Shown here: positions 28,355 through 38,668 of the stretch, piece after piece
Position numbering within the stretch: position 1 is the stretch's first letter
Layout: each line of letters begins with the position of its first letter
NCBI GenBank assembly: GCA_029882355.1
Contig: JAOUKV010000020.1
Coordinates: forward strand, 1 to 64,000
DNA length: 64,000 bases
From: Gammaproteobacteria bacterium
GTDB lineage: Bacteria > Pseudomonadota > Gammaproteobacteria > SZUA-229
Direction of reading: 5' to 3'
Notes under the pieces: generated by a model
Database searches by the model: none
Told to the model about the DNA's origin: nothing
The model's input: only the letters and a program-made list of their open reading frames with translations
Translations under genes and position numbers: made by a program

Positions 28355-28750
28355 ATGAAAACTTTAAAAATAATTGCAATTGCTACATTCCTTGCTGCTT
28401 CTACTTCAGCTAACGCTTGGTGGGGTCCTTTTAACAACAACAACGGTTACAACAACGGCGGATATAACAACGGTTATAACGGTTATAACAATGGTTATGG
28501 TAACGGTGCTGGTAACGGTAGTGGTGACTTTGACGGCGGTGGCGACTTTTCTTTCGGTATGAGTGCTAAAGGAAATGGTAACGGTTATGGCAGTGGTAAT
28601 GGTAATGGCTACAACGGTTATAACGGTAATAACAGCTACAACGGTTATAACGGTTACAATGGTTATAACGGTGCTCCATATGGTTACAACGGCGCTCCTT
28701 ACGGTTATGCTCCAGCTCAGGCTCCAGCTCAAGCTCCAGCAGCTAACTAA
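28355..28750 (+). CDS. sulfur-globule-like Gly/Asn/Tyr-rich exported protein 1
   Basis: A 131-residue exported protein. The signal peptide MKTLKIIAIATFLAASTSANA would be cut before WWGPF. The mature part is almost entirely Gly, Asn and Tyr in (N)GYNG-type repeats, with one acidic patch (GSGDFDGGGDFSFGMS) and an Ala/Pro/Gln tail (APAQAPAQAPAAN). WWGPF followed by Gly/Asn/Tyr repeats is the pattern of sulfur globule proteins, which coat elemental sulfur stored in the periplasm of sulfur oxidisers. No sulfur oxidation gene lies in the window, so the role is inferred. ATG 28340 is in frame, but 28355 gives a clean signal. A terminator follows at once. Confidence 0.75.
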   Translation: MKTLKIIAIATFLAASTSANAWWGPFNNNNGYNNGGYNNGYNGYNNGYGNGAGNGSGDFDGGGDFSFGMSAKGNGNGYGSGNGNGYNGYNGNNSYNGYNGYNGYNGAPYGYNGAPYGYAPAQAPAQAPAAN

Positions 28751-28778
28751 GGAACTACCTTACGGTAGATTAGTGAAG

Positions 28779-28814
28779 AAAAGGTCAGACACTGAATAGT
28801 GCCTGACCTTTTTT
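28779..28814 (+). terminator. intrinsic terminator between globule gene 1 and its neighbour
   Basis: AAAAGGTCAG-A-CACT-GAAT-AGTG-C-CTGACCTTTTTT forms a 7+4 base-pair hairpin with one internal mismatch and ends in six Ts. It lies 28 bases after the first globule gene and 27 bases before the next start, so it should limit read-through into the membrane partner. Confidence 0.9.
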
Positions 28815-28840
28815 ATTACAGATTTAATTGGGAGAATGTA

Positions 28841-29503
28841 ATGAGTGAATCAAATTCAGATAACAAAGCTGTAGTTGAAAAAGTGACGAAAGCAAAGAAA
28901 ACCGCGAAAGCTAAAAAAGTAGAAGAAGTGGTTGCTAGTGAAGTCGTTGTTGAGAAAATGGCTGTAGAAAAAGAAGAGGTAATTACAGCACCATATATCT
29001 CTACTGAGAAAAAAGAAGATGTTTCAAAATCTTATGCCAGTTATTTTGCAATAGCGGCTAGTGTTGTATTTGTCGCCGTATTAACTACAGTCACTTTCTT
29101 TGAAGATGAGTATCAGTCTGCTCTAGCCAGTTTAGAAACATTCATCACTGCTGATGAAGTGGTTAGTGAGTCTACTGTTGCAAGTAACAATAGTAGTCAG
29201 ATGTCAGATCAGATTGTGCAAACTAATTATGGTTATCAGCCAGTTGTTATGAATCAAGCTAGCAATAATTCATATAACGAAGTGCGGAACAATCAGCGTG
29301 CTGCATTTGAAGAATCAATGCGTCAGCATGATCAAAAAATGGCTGAAAGACGTGAGCTAAGAACTGCTGCTTTCAAAAATATGGATCAAACCAGGATTGA
29401 TAGACAGAAGAAATTTGAAGTAATGCGTGAAAAAACTCAGCAGATTCAAATAGAAATGCAGCAGAAAATGCAAGCAGCATATAACGAGTTTCACTCGATC
29501 TAA
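28841..29503 (+). CDS. membrane-anchored partner of the globule-like proteins
   Basis: A 220-residue protein from ATG 28841, preceded by GGGAGAATG. Residues 1-60 are Lys/Glu/Val-rich (KVTKAKKTAKAKKVEEVVAS), histone-tail-like. One membrane helix follows (SYFAIAASVVFVAVLTTVTFF, about 68-88). The outer part has a Ser/Asn/Gln-rich linker and a C-terminal helix rich in Arg, Met and Gln (RAAFEESMRQHDQKMAERRE). That helix resembles the C-terminus of globule-like protein 2 (QMEAQRAAFVKQMEERRAA), both with Q-R-A-A-F-x-x-x-M. It is flanked by the two globule genes. I know no family for it; a membrane tether for globule assembly is inference. Confidence 0.7.
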   Translation: MSESNSDNKAVVEKVTKAKKTAKAKKVEEVVASEVVVEKMAVEKEEVITAPYISTEKKEDVSKSYASYFAIAASVVFVAVLTTVTFFEDEYQSALASLETFITADEVVSESTVASNNSSQMSDQIVQTNYGYQPVVMNQASNNSYNEVRNNQRAAFEESMRQHDQKMAERRELRTAAFKNMDQTRIDRQKKFEVMREKTQQIQIEMQQKMQAAYNEFHSI

Positions 29504-29556
29504 TTTGAACTGAAGTATTTGAGTTATTTACAGACTAATTTTTTGAGGAAGAACAA

Positions 29557-30192
29557 ATGAAAACATTAAAAATAATTGCTGCAGTGGCAGCGCTGGTTAT
29601 CTCATCATCTGCAAATGCATGGTGGGGCCCTTTTGGTAATAATAATGGTTATAACAACAACAGTTATAACGGAAATAACAATGGCAACGGTTATGGTAAC
29701 GGAAATGGTTACGGTAACGGTGCTGGCAATTTCGATGGTGACTTCGGTTTTAATATGAATGCACGTGGAAATGGTCGCGGAAACGGTAACGGTAATGGCT
29801 ACAATGGTTATAACGGTAGCAATAACTATAACGGTAGCAATAACTATAACGGTAGTAATGGTTATAACGGCTACAATGGTTATGCTCCAGCTCCTTACGG
29901 TCAGGCTCCTGCTCCAGCTCCAGTAGCACAGGCTCCAGCTGTTCAGGCACCTGCTCCAGTTCAAAACGGTCAGGCTCCATACGGTTATGCTCCAGCTCCT
30001 TACGGACAGGCACAAAATGGCCAGGCTCCTTACGGCTACGCTCCTATGACTCAGGAGCAGATGGAAGCTCAACGCGCTGCATTTGTTAAGCAGATGGAAG
30101 AACGACGTGCTGCTGATCAAAAGCACCATGAAGAGATGATGAAGAAAATGCACGAAGCTCGTGCAAATAAAGATGGTGCTAATAAAAGCTAA
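29557..30192 (+). CDS. sulfur-globule-like exported protein 2 with a C-terminal helix
   Basis: A 211-residue exported protein with signal MKTLKIIAAVAALVISSSANA and a mature start WWGPF, as in globule-like protein 1. A Gly/Asn/Tyr region of NGYGNG and YNGSNNYNGS repeats runs to about residue 105. It is followed by a Pro/Ala/Gln-rich segment with QAPYGYAPAPYG repeats and a charged helix (MTQEQMEAQRAAFVKQMEER...HHEEMMKKMHEARA) not found in protein 1. The helix shares its core with the neighbouring membrane protein, which suggests pairing. GAGGAAG precedes the ATG. Two terminators follow. Confidence 0.75.
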   Translation: MKTLKIIAAVAALVISSSANAWWGPFGNNNGYNNNSYNGNNNGNGYGNGNGYGNGAGNFDGDFGFNMNARGNGRGNGNGNGYNGYNGSNNYNGSNNYNGSNGYNGYNGYAPAPYGQAPAPAPVAQAPAVQAPAPVQNGQAPYGYAPAPYGQAQNGQAPYGYAPMTQEQMEAQRAAFVKQMEERRAADQKHHEEMMKKMHEARANKDGANKS

Positions 30193-30205
30193 TCTTTAGT
30201 AAAAA

Positions 30206-30242
30206 AACGGATTTTAGTGATATGTCTGAAGTCCGTTGTTTT
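30206..30242 (+). terminator. intrinsic terminator after globule gene 2
   Basis: AACGGATTTTAG (30206-30217) pairs over 12 bases with CTGAAGTCCGTT (30226-30237), including two G-U pairs, around an 8-base loop, followed by GTTTT. It lies 14 bases after the stop of the second globule gene. Confidence 0.8.
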
Positions 30243-32732
<2,490 letters not shown>

Positions 32733-32783
32733 TTTTTTTTTGTGTTCTTTTTTAGAGTACCTGAACAACCCTACGAAGAAATA

Positions 32784-32825
32784 GGGTCAAGTCTTTCATT
32801 GTGTGCACAATGAAAGACTTGACCC
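32784..32825. repeat. 42-base REP-type palindrome
   Basis: GGGTCAAGTCTTTCATTGTG (32784-32803) is followed after TG by its perfect complement CACAATGAAAGACTTGACCC (32806-32825). Palindromes of this GTCAAGTCTT/AAGACTTGAC type are common dispersed repeats in gammaproteobacteria, often linked to RAYT (REP-associated tyrosine transposase) activity. A related copy bounds the other side of the efflux block at 40274-40357. Confidence 0.85.
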
Positions 32826-32880
32826 CCGTTATCCAGACCCCCGTTATCCAGACCCCCGTTATCCAGACCCCCGTTATCCA
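32821..32880. repeat. four perfect tandem copies of a 15-base unit
   Basis: The unit GACCCCCGTTATCCA repeats exactly four times without any mismatch. Its first five bases are the end of the palindrome's right arm, so the array is fused to the palindrome. With no spacers between units it is not a CRISPR. It resembles a young slippage-prone array whose copy number may vary between strains. Confidence 0.95.
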
Positions 32881-32962
32881 TGCATCAATACAACCACAAG
32901 GATTGCGCACACGAGGGTGTTCTTATTCAGAATAGGGCAAATCAATTTCCATTGTTCAAATC

Positions 32963-32980
32963 AAACATACCGGTATGTTT
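32963..32980. promoter_or_regulatory. perfect 18-base palindrome, probable TetR-family operator
   Basis: AAACATACCGGTATGTTT is fully self-complementary. Palindromes of this size and the ACATACC/GGTATGT core are typical operators for AcrR/TetR-type repressors, and a TetR-family gene begins 129 bases downstream as the first gene of an efflux operon. A weak promoter (TTGTTC 32952-32957 and TATGTT 32974-32979, 16-base spacer) would be covered by it. Confidence 0.6.
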
Positions 32981-33041
32981 CTTTGTTTGCAAAGCTGTAT
33001 CACTAAATTAGGGAGCTGATGGTCAGTGTCTCTGGGAGTAC

Positions 33042-33069
33042 TTGACTTATAATAACGGCTCGATAAGAT
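33042..33069 (+). promoter_or_regulatory. sigma-70-like promoter of the tetR-efflux operon
   Basis: TTGACT (33042-33047), a 16-base spacer and TAAGAT (33064-33069) precede the tetR ATG by about 40 bases. The match is five of six bases for -35 and four for -10. It lies 60 bases downstream of the palindrome at 32963. Confidence 0.45.
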
Positions 33070-33108
33070 AGTAATCAATTACTCACTTTCAAACATTAGG
33101 ATACCCAG

Positions 33109-33717
33109 ATGCAGAGCCATTCAAAACACCTGCCAGCAGAAGAGCGTCGCGCGGTCACCGTCGAGACGGTGATTGAGTTGGCTGCCGAGCAGAATCCCAG
33201 CGTGATTACTACAGCGGCTATTGCCAAGCGCATGGGGCTGACTCAGGGTGCACTGTTTCGCCATTTCCCCAATAAGGATGCCATCTTGAAGGCTGTGATG
33301 GAGTGGGTCGCTGAGCGGTTGTTGTCGCGGGTGGATAAGGCGGTGGAGGGGGTGTCATCACCGCTGGCTGCGCTCGAAGCGATGTTCATGGCGCATGTGG
33401 CATTTGTCTCCGAGCACCCCGGCATCCCCCGTCTGTTATTCGGCGAATTACAGCGTGCGGAGATTTCGCCGGCCAAACGCATGGCACAGATGCTAATCCA
33501 ACGCTATGGCGAACGCTTGCACCGGCTCATTGAGGAAGGCAAGGCGCAGGGTGAGCTGGATGCTGCGCTTGATGTCGAGGCGGCGGCGGCACTTTTTATC
33601 GGCACTATTCAGGGACTGGTGATGCAGTCGCTGCTGATTGGCGATATCAAACGTATGCGCGATGATGCGCCGGGAATTTTTGCTATTTACTGCCGTGGAA
33701 TCAGGAGTGCAGTATGA
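33109..33717 (+). CDS. TetR/AcrR family transcriptional regulator
   Basis: A 202-residue TetR-family repressor. The N-terminal helix-turn-helix reads ITTAAIAKRMGLTQGALFRHFPNKDAILKAV, including the family signature LxxHFPNKxxIL. The C-terminal ligand-binding domain is of the HlyD/RND-associated type (LFIGTIQGLVMQSL). It leads the efflux operon and overlaps the membrane-fusion gene by four bases, so it probably autoregulates through the palindrome at 32963-32980. Inducer unknown. Confidence 0.93.
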   Translation: MQSHSKHLPAEERRAVTVETVIELAAEQNPSVITTAAIAKRMGLTQGALFRHFPNKDAILKAVMEWVAERLLSRVDKAVEGVSSPLAALEAMFMAHVAFVSEHPGIPRLLFGELQRAEISPAKRMAQMLIQRYGERLHRLIEEGKAQGELDAALDVEAAAALFIGTIQGLVMQSLLIGDIKRMRDDAPGIFAIYCRGIRSAV

Positions 33718-34865
33718 AATATCTACCTGTTGGCAACCGTACTCTGGCGATGTTGGCGGTGATTCTGCCGTTGCTGGTGTTGCTGATTTATGTCGCTCTG
33801 CGATCCGGCCCACTGGCGCCGGTGCCGGTTAGGCTTGCAACTGTTGAGTCGCGGTCACTCTCGCCGGGGCTGTATGGCATCGGTACAGTTGAGGCTCGTT
33901 ATGCCTACAAGATCGGCCCTACGATGGCCGCTCGGGTGCAGTCGCTGGATGTACATGTAAGTGATCGGGTGACGGCGGGGCAGGTGCTGGGAACCATGGA
34001 TCCAGTTGATTTCGATGCCCGCCAGCGCGTCCAGGATGCTGCGCTCAAACGCTCCAGGGCGCAGCGGCAGGAAGCCGCAGCCCGCCAGCACTATGCACAG
34101 GCCCAGGTGCAGCGTTATGAGCAGCTGCTGATCGCCGGTTCCACCAGTGAGGAGGTGGTTGCGACCAAACAGCAGGAGTTGCAGGTGGTAGATGCTGCAC
34201 TTGTTGCGGCGCAGCAGGAGTACGCACGGGTTCAGGCGGAAGGTGAGGCTTTGATCGCGCAGCGGGAGAACCTGCTTCTGCTTGCCCCGGTAGATGGACT
34301 GGTGGTGGCGCGCAACGCCGACCCCGGCACGACGATGGTGGCAGGTCAGGCCGTGGTGGAAATGATCGAGCCAGAGAGTCTCTGGATCAACGTGCGCTTC
34401 GATCAGGTCAGTGCGACCGGACTCAGCGCCGGGCTGGTGGCACGCATTGTGCTGCGTTCGCGTAGCAACCTGACTTTGAGCGGTGAAGTATTGCGCGTCG
34501 AGCCGCTGGCCGATGCTGTGACTGAGGAAATACTCGCCAAGGTGGTGTTCAAGCAGATGCCTGAGCCACTGCCACCCATAGGCGAACTGGCTGAAGTCAC
34601 GCTGATGTTACCGGCGCTACCGGCGCAGCCGACCGTGCCCAATGCCAGTCTGCAACGGGTTGACGGGGTGCTGGGGGTGTGGCGGGTCGAAGACGATGCG
34701 CTGAATTTCGTGGCAGTGAAAACCGGCGCGCATGATCTTGATGGCCAGGTGCAGATTCTTGAAGGCCTGAAGGCCGGGGAGCAGGTGGTGGTCTATAGCC
34801 GGCAGACGCTCACTGACGGCAGCCGTATTAAGGTCGTCGATCAGCTGCCGGGCGTTGCGCCTTGA
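33714..34865 (+). CDS. periplasmic membrane-fusion (HlyD/MacA-type) adaptor
   Basis: A 383-residue adaptor. One N-terminal membrane helix (about 10-32) is followed by a barrel-sandwich half (GPTMAARVQSLDVHVSDRVTAGQVLGTMDPVDFDA), a long Gln/Ala-rich coiled-coil hairpin (about 105-180), the second half (LLAPVDGLVVARNADPGTTMVAGQAVVEMI) and a membrane-proximal domain. It should link the ABC permease to the TolC-type protein encoded downstream. The ATG overlaps the tetR stop and the next start overlaps its own stop. Confidence 0.9.
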   Translation: MKYLPVGNRTLAMLAVILPLLVLLIYVALRSGPLAPVPVRLATVESRSLSPGLYGIGTVEARYAYKIGPTMAARVQSLDVHVSDRVTAGQVLGTMDPVDFDARQRVQDAALKRSRAQRQEAAARQHYAQAQVQRYEQLLIAGSTSEEVVATKQQELQVVDAALVAAQQEYARVQAEGEALIAQRENLLLLAPVDGLVVARNADPGTTMVAGQAVVEMIEPESLWINVRFDQVSATGLSAGLVARIVLRSRSNLTLSGEVLRVEPLADAVTEEILAKVVFKQMPEPLPPIGELAEVTLMLPALPAQPTVPNASLQRVDGVLGVWRVEDDALNFVAVKTGAHDLDGQVQILEGLKAGEQVVVYSRQTLTDGSRIKVVDQLPGVAP

Positions 34866-36064
34866 TCAGCCTGGCCGGACGCGACATCCTGCACGGTTGG
34901 GGCAAGTTCGTCTTTACCGGTGTCGGGCTGGGGCTGTTGATCGGCGTAACCCTGACCATGGCTGGGGTCTATCGTGGCATGATCGACGATGCCCAGGTGC
35001 TGATCGACAATAGCGGCGCCGATCTGTGGGTGGTGCAGAAAGATACTCTCGGCCCCTATGCGGAATCCTCCAGCCTTTACGAAGAAATCTACCGTAGCAT
35101 CGTCATCATGCCGGGGGTAGCACAGGCGGTTAATGTCACTTATTTCACCATGCAGGTGCGCCACGGTGAGCGTGATGTGCGCAGCATGGCCGTGGGTATC
35201 GTTCCCGGTGAGACCGGGCAACCCGGCTGGCCCCCCTATCTGGTGGCTGGACGCCAGATCACCCACAGCCACTATGAGGCGGTGGCCGACATCGCTACCG
35301 GCTTCAAGCTTGGTGATCGTATCAAGATTCGCCGTAACCATTACACGGTGGTGGGACTGACCCGACGCATGGTCTCTTCCAATGGCGATCCGATGGTGTT
35401 CATTCCCCTCAAAGATGCGCAGGAGGCACAGTTCCTCAAGGACAACGATGCGATTGTGCAGAATCGTCGCCGCACCGCCGAAAACCCGAACTTCAATCGT
35501 CCCGGCGTGCCCGGTCTGCTGGACGCGGTCATCGCCTCGCAAAGCGGTAATCCCTATGTCAATGCCGTGCTGGTGAGCATCAAGCCTGGCTATACGGCGG
35601 AGCAGGTGGCCGAGCCCATCCGCCGCTGGAAGCGCCTGACCGTGTACACGCATGCGCAGATGGAAAGCATCCTGATCGAAAAACTCATTGCCACGGCGGC
35701 CAAACAGATTGGCATGTTCCTGGTGATTCTGGCCCTGGTCAGCGCGGCCATTGTCGCCTTCATCATCTACACCCTCACTCTGGGCAAAATCCGCGAGATA
35801 GCGGTGCTCAAATTGATTGGCACCCGCAACCGCACCATTGCCGCGATGATCATGCAGCAGGCCATCGGGCTGGGGCTAATTGGTTTTGCCGTCGGCAAGA
35901 TCGCGGCGACCTTCTGGGCGCCAATCTTTCCCAAATATGTACTGCTGCTGCCGGGTGACTCGCTACGTGGTTTTGTCGTAGTGGTGGTGATTTGCGCTCT
36001 GGCCAGTGTGCTGGCGATACGCGCCGCACTCAAAGTAGACCCCGCGGAGGCAATCGGTGGCTGA
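34862..36064 (+). CDS. ABC transporter permease, FtsX/DevC type
   Basis: A 400-residue permease with the FtsX/MacB-type layout: an N-terminal membrane helix (GVGLGLLIGVTLTMAGVY), a large periplasmic domain of about 220 residues (GADLWVVQKDTLGPYAESSS onward), and three C-terminal helices with the GKIREIAVLKLIGTRNRTI coupling segment. The translation start is TTG 34862, overlapping the adaptor's stop. The periplasmic domain resembles those of DevC-type glycolipid or small-molecule exporters. Substrate unknown. Confidence 0.88.
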   Translation: MISLAGRDILHGWGKFVFTGVGLGLLIGVTLTMAGVYRGMIDDAQVLIDNSGADLWVVQKDTLGPYAESSSLYEEIYRSIVIMPGVAQAVNVTYFTMQVRHGERDVRSMAVGIVPGETGQPGWPPYLVAGRQITHSHYEAVADIATGFKLGDRIKIRRNHYTVVGLTRRMVSSNGDPMVFIPLKDAQEAQFLKDNDAIVQNRRRTAENPNFNRPGVPGLLDAVIASQSGNPYVNAVLVSIKPGYTAEQVAEPIRRWKRLTVYTHAQMESILIEKLIATAAKQIGMFLVILALVSAAIVAFIIYTLTLGKIREIAVLKLIGTRNRTIAAMIMQQAIGLGLIGFAVGKIAATFWAPIFPKYVLLLPGDSLRGFVVVVVICALASVLAIRAALKVDPAEAIGG

Positions 36065-36770
36065 TTCTTATGGTATTCGCATAGAAGGTGTCAGGAAGCG
36101 ATATGGCGAAGGCGACACTGCAGTCGATGCACTCAGGCATGTTGATATGCAGGTGGCGCCCGGCGAGGTGGTCGGCCTGATCGGTCCCTCCGGTTCGGGC
36201 AAGAGCACACTGCTCAAATGCCTGGGCGCGGTGATCGAACCCACCGCCGGGCGCATGATTCTGGGCGAGCAGGTGATCTACGACGACGGCTGGAAGATCC
36301 CCGATCTGCGTGCGCTACGGCGTGACAAAATCGGCTTCGTGTTTCAGGCTCCTTATCTGATCCCATTTCTGGATGTCACCGATAACGTGGCGCTGCTGCC
36401 CATGCTGGCGGGGCATTCCAATGCCGAATCCCGCAAGCGTGCGCTGGAGCTGCTGCAGGCACTGGATGTGGGCCATCGTGCCAAAGCCATGCCCTCGCAG
36501 CTCTCTGGCGGTGAACAGCAACGGGTCTCCATCGCCCGCGCGCTGGTCAACCGGCCGCCGGTGATTCTGGCCGACGAGCCTACAGCACCACTCGACAGCG
36601 AGCGCGCGCTGGCGGTCATCCGCATCCTCAACCAGATGGCAAGCCAGTATGAAACCGCCATTATTGTGGTGACCCACGACGAAAAAATTCTCCCTACCTT
36701 CAAGCGTATCTACCACATTCGTGACGGCAAGACCCACGAGGAAGTAGGCGAAGGGCGGGGGTTCGATTGA
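36057..36770 (+). CDS. ABC transporter ATP-binding protein (LolD/MacB-type)
   Basis: A 237-residue ATPase. Walker A is GPSGSGKST, the signature is [15 protein letters not shown], Walker B is [12 protein letters not shown] and the switch His is in VVTHDEK. The start is GTG 36057, inside the permease's last codons. It powers the FtsX-type permease encoded before it. Confidence 0.95.
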   Translation: MADSYGIRIEGVRKRYGEGDTAVDALRHVDMQVAPGEVVGLIGPSGSGKSTLLKCLGAVIEPTAGRMILGEQVIYDDGWKIPDLRALRRDKIGFVFQAPYLIPFLDVTDNVALLPMLAGHSNAESRKRALELLQALDVGHRAKAMPSQLSGGEQQRVSIARALVNRPPVILADEPTAPLDSERALAVIRILNQMASQYETAIIVVTHDEKILPTFKRIYHIRDGKTHEEVGEGRGFD

Positions 36771-36858
36771 GCCGCACGTGCTCGGTCGCGATGACAGCAC
36801 CACTGGCACCAGCCGGTGGATATTGGGAAACATTTGGAAAACATAACGAGGTATAGCT

Positions 36859-37272
36859 ATGACACAACATAAATCAGGGCGTTCTATTGGAGTATGGAGC
36901 ATGTCCATCGTGGCGGTTCTGTTTGGACTGATGACGATCAGGGCGGGGGGCAGTGTTCTGTTCGGCGACCCGGCGGCGCAGGCTGCTGGCAATTATGTGC
37001 CGTTCGTACTGTGGTTCAACTTTCTCGCCGGTTTTGGTTATGTCATCGCCGGAGCGGGGTTCTGGTTGCAGCAGCGTTGGGCGGTATGGCTGGCCATCGC
37101 CATCGCCGCTGCCACCGCGCTCACCTTTACCGGTTTTGCTGTCCATGTATTTGGGGGTGGTGACTACGAGCAGCGCACTGTCTTCGCCATGAGTTTGCGC
37201 ACCGTGATGTGGACTGCGCTTGCGGCTATCGCCTGGCGACAGATCGGTGTGGTGAAAAGTGCCCGGATATGA
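36859..37272 (+). CDS. small four-helix membrane protein of the efflux operon
   Basis: A 137-residue inner-membrane protein with four predicted helices (about 9-30, 43-66, 70-92 and 105-126). No family recognised for certain. GAGG lies before the ATG. It lies 88 bases after the ATPase gene and its stop overlaps the next start by four bases, so it belongs to the operon. Confidence 0.75.
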   Translation: MTQHKSGRSIGVWSMSIVAVLFGLMTIRAGGSVLFGDPAAQAAGNYVPFVLWFNFLAGFGYVIAGAGFWLQQRWAVWLAIAIAAATALTFTGFAVHVFGGGDYEQRTVFAMSLRTVMWTALAAIAWRQIGVVKSARI

Positions 37273-38144
37273 AGCTGTTTTTTATCGCCCTGATCCTGTT
37301 CACAGGGTTTGCGCTGACGGCGGCACCCCGGTTGGTACTGGCCGAAAATGATGTTGAGTCAGGCATGACAGCACTGCCGACCACGCATCTTTTCGAACCG
37401 CTACGCGCCGACCCCAAGGAGCCACGCTTCTTTGTCAGCACGCTCAAGATCGATTCGGCGTTATACGACACCACCCTTGGGGCTGTCGGCTTCGGCGAAA
37501 ACTTCGGCATTGTGCGCAGTCAAACCCGTGCAGGCGTGGACTGGCAACTCGGTATTGCGGGTGCGGTGTTCGCTCAATTTGACCTGAAGGCGCCATCGAG
37601 CGATCTGGTAAATGCGGATTATGTCATCGGTGTACCACTGACCTGGCGGCATGAAGACTGGTCCGGGCGGGTGCGTGTGTATCACCAGAGTTCACATCTG
37701 GGTGATGAATTTCTCCTACGCACTCAGCCGCAACGGGTAAACCTGAGCTTTGAAGCGATCGAGCTCATTGTGGCCTACGATTTTGACGGCATCCGTTTCT
37801 ATGGCGGTGGTGAATACCTCTTCCATCATGATCCCGATGATCTTGACGAGAGCCTGCTGCACGCGGGGGTCGACTGGCGCGGACGCCAGGTAGTCGTGAG
37901 TATGGCCGATCTCGGCGGCGCACACTGGGTGGCCGGGCTGGATGTGAAACGCTGGCAGCAGAGTGACTGGCAGGCGCAGGTGAGCGTCAAGGCAGGGCTC
38001 GAGTTTGTGCCACTCAATAATAACCGCCAAAACGCACGGCGCTGGAGTGTGCTGGCGGAATTTTACGACGGGCCGTCTCCGTACGGACAATTCTACCCGA
38101 TGGATGTGCGCTACTGGGGTATCGCCATCCAGCTGGGCCTGTAA
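37269..38144 (+). CDS. DUF1207 family exported protein
   Basis: A 291-residue protein with a signal peptide (FFIALILFTGFALTAAPRLVLAEN). The mature part matches DUF1207: FEPLRADPKEPRFFVSTL, GVDWQLGIAGAVFAQFDLKAPS, the QSSHLGDEFLLR loop and a beta-rich C-terminal half ending in YWGIAIQLGL, an outer-membrane-barrel-like terminal strand. Function unknown. The ATG overlaps the preceding stop by four bases; an earlier ATG at 37209 would lie within that gene. A DUF1207 protein in an ABC tripartite operon is unusual. Confidence 0.85.
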   Translation: MKLFFIALILFTGFALTAAPRLVLAENDVESGMTALPTTHLFEPLRADPKEPRFFVSTLKIDSALYDTTLGAVGFGENFGIVRSQTRAGVDWQLGIAGAVFAQFDLKAPSSDLVNADYVIGVPLTWRHEDWSGRVRVYHQSSHLGDEFLLRTQPQRVNLSFEAIELIVAYDFDGIRFYGGGEYLFHHDPDDLDESLLHAGVDWRGRQVVVSMADLGGAHWVAGLDVKRWQQSDWQAQVSVKAGLEFVPLNNNRQNARRWSVLAEFYDGPSPYGQFYPMDVRYWGIAIQLGL

Positions 38145-38185
38145 ACGCACGGTTGCCACAACCTTATATTGAGAGAAACCAAGCC

Positions 38186-38644
38186 ATGACAATATTTCAT
38201 ATCAACACCGCCGCGCTGGCCACCGGCTTCGCCCTGATAACGGCATGCTCATCGCTGCTGGCCGAAAACGACAACGAACCGGTTGAGCCGCTGGCCCTGT
38301 TCGCCATCATGCAGGAGATGGGCGAGAACATGCAAACCATTACTGCGGCCATTGTCAGCGAAGACTGGGAAACAGTGGTAGAGACTTCCACCCTGATTGC
38401 TGATCATCCTCAGCCACCGCTGGGCGAGAAAATACGTATTCTCGCCTTTATCGGCACCGATGTCAGCGCGTTCAAAGATCATGATGGAAAAACCCATCAG
38501 GCGGCGCAGCAACTGGGGCAGGTGGCTGAAAGTGAAGACGGCGAGGCGGTGATCGCTGCATTTGCAGACCTGCAACGGAGTTGCCTGAGCTGCCATCAAC
38601 GTTTCCGCCAGTCCTTCAAGGCACATTTCTATGGTCAGCAGTAA
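38186..38644 (+). CDS. cytochrome c'-like exported protein
   Basis: A 152-residue exported protein with a signal peptide and a C-terminal CLSCHQRFRQSF motif (CxxCH heme attachment). This position of the heme site at the end of a four-helix bundle is typical of cytochrome c' and cytochrome c-556-type proteins, which bind NO or act as small electron carriers. The start at ATG 38186 gives a normal signal; 38153 would add 11 polar residues. Its place in an export operon is unexpected. Confidence 0.85.
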   Translation: MTIFHINTAALATGFALITACSSLLAENDNEPVEPLALFAIMQEMGENMQTITAAIVSEDWETVVETSTLIADHPQPPLGEKIRILAFIGTDVSAFKDHDGKTHQAAQQLGQVAESEDGEAVIAAFADLQRSCLSCHQRFRQSFKAHFYGQQ

Positions 38645-38668
38645 ATCAATTGACATTGGAGTTTTGAT

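Larger units (their letters stand above)
32733..33108. other. repeat-rich intergenic region before the efflux block
   Basis: These 376 bases contain, in order, a T-tract directly after the dehydrogenase stop, a 42-base palindrome, four 15-base tandem repeats, an 18-base perfect palindrome and a sigma-70-like promoter. Each is listed separately. No gene is evident. Confidence 0.7.

Noticed and set aside
28406-28732. Long reverse-strand open frame rich in Val, Ile and Thr
   Set aside because: It is the antisense of the Gly/Asn/Tyr repeats of globule-like protein 1; repeat codons avoid reverse stops. The same holds for 29605-30153.
32821-32880. Possible CRISPR array
   Set aside because: The four units are contiguous with no spacers and no cas gene lies nearby.
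32803-33006. Open frame containing DPRYP repeats
   Set aside because: It is only the translation of the 15-base tandem array; the frame has no domain, no ribosome site and starts inside the palindrome.
34841-35653. 270-residue reverse-strand open frame
   Set aside because: It lies opposite the permease gene, in GC-rich sequence where long antisense frames are expected, and has no recognisable domain.
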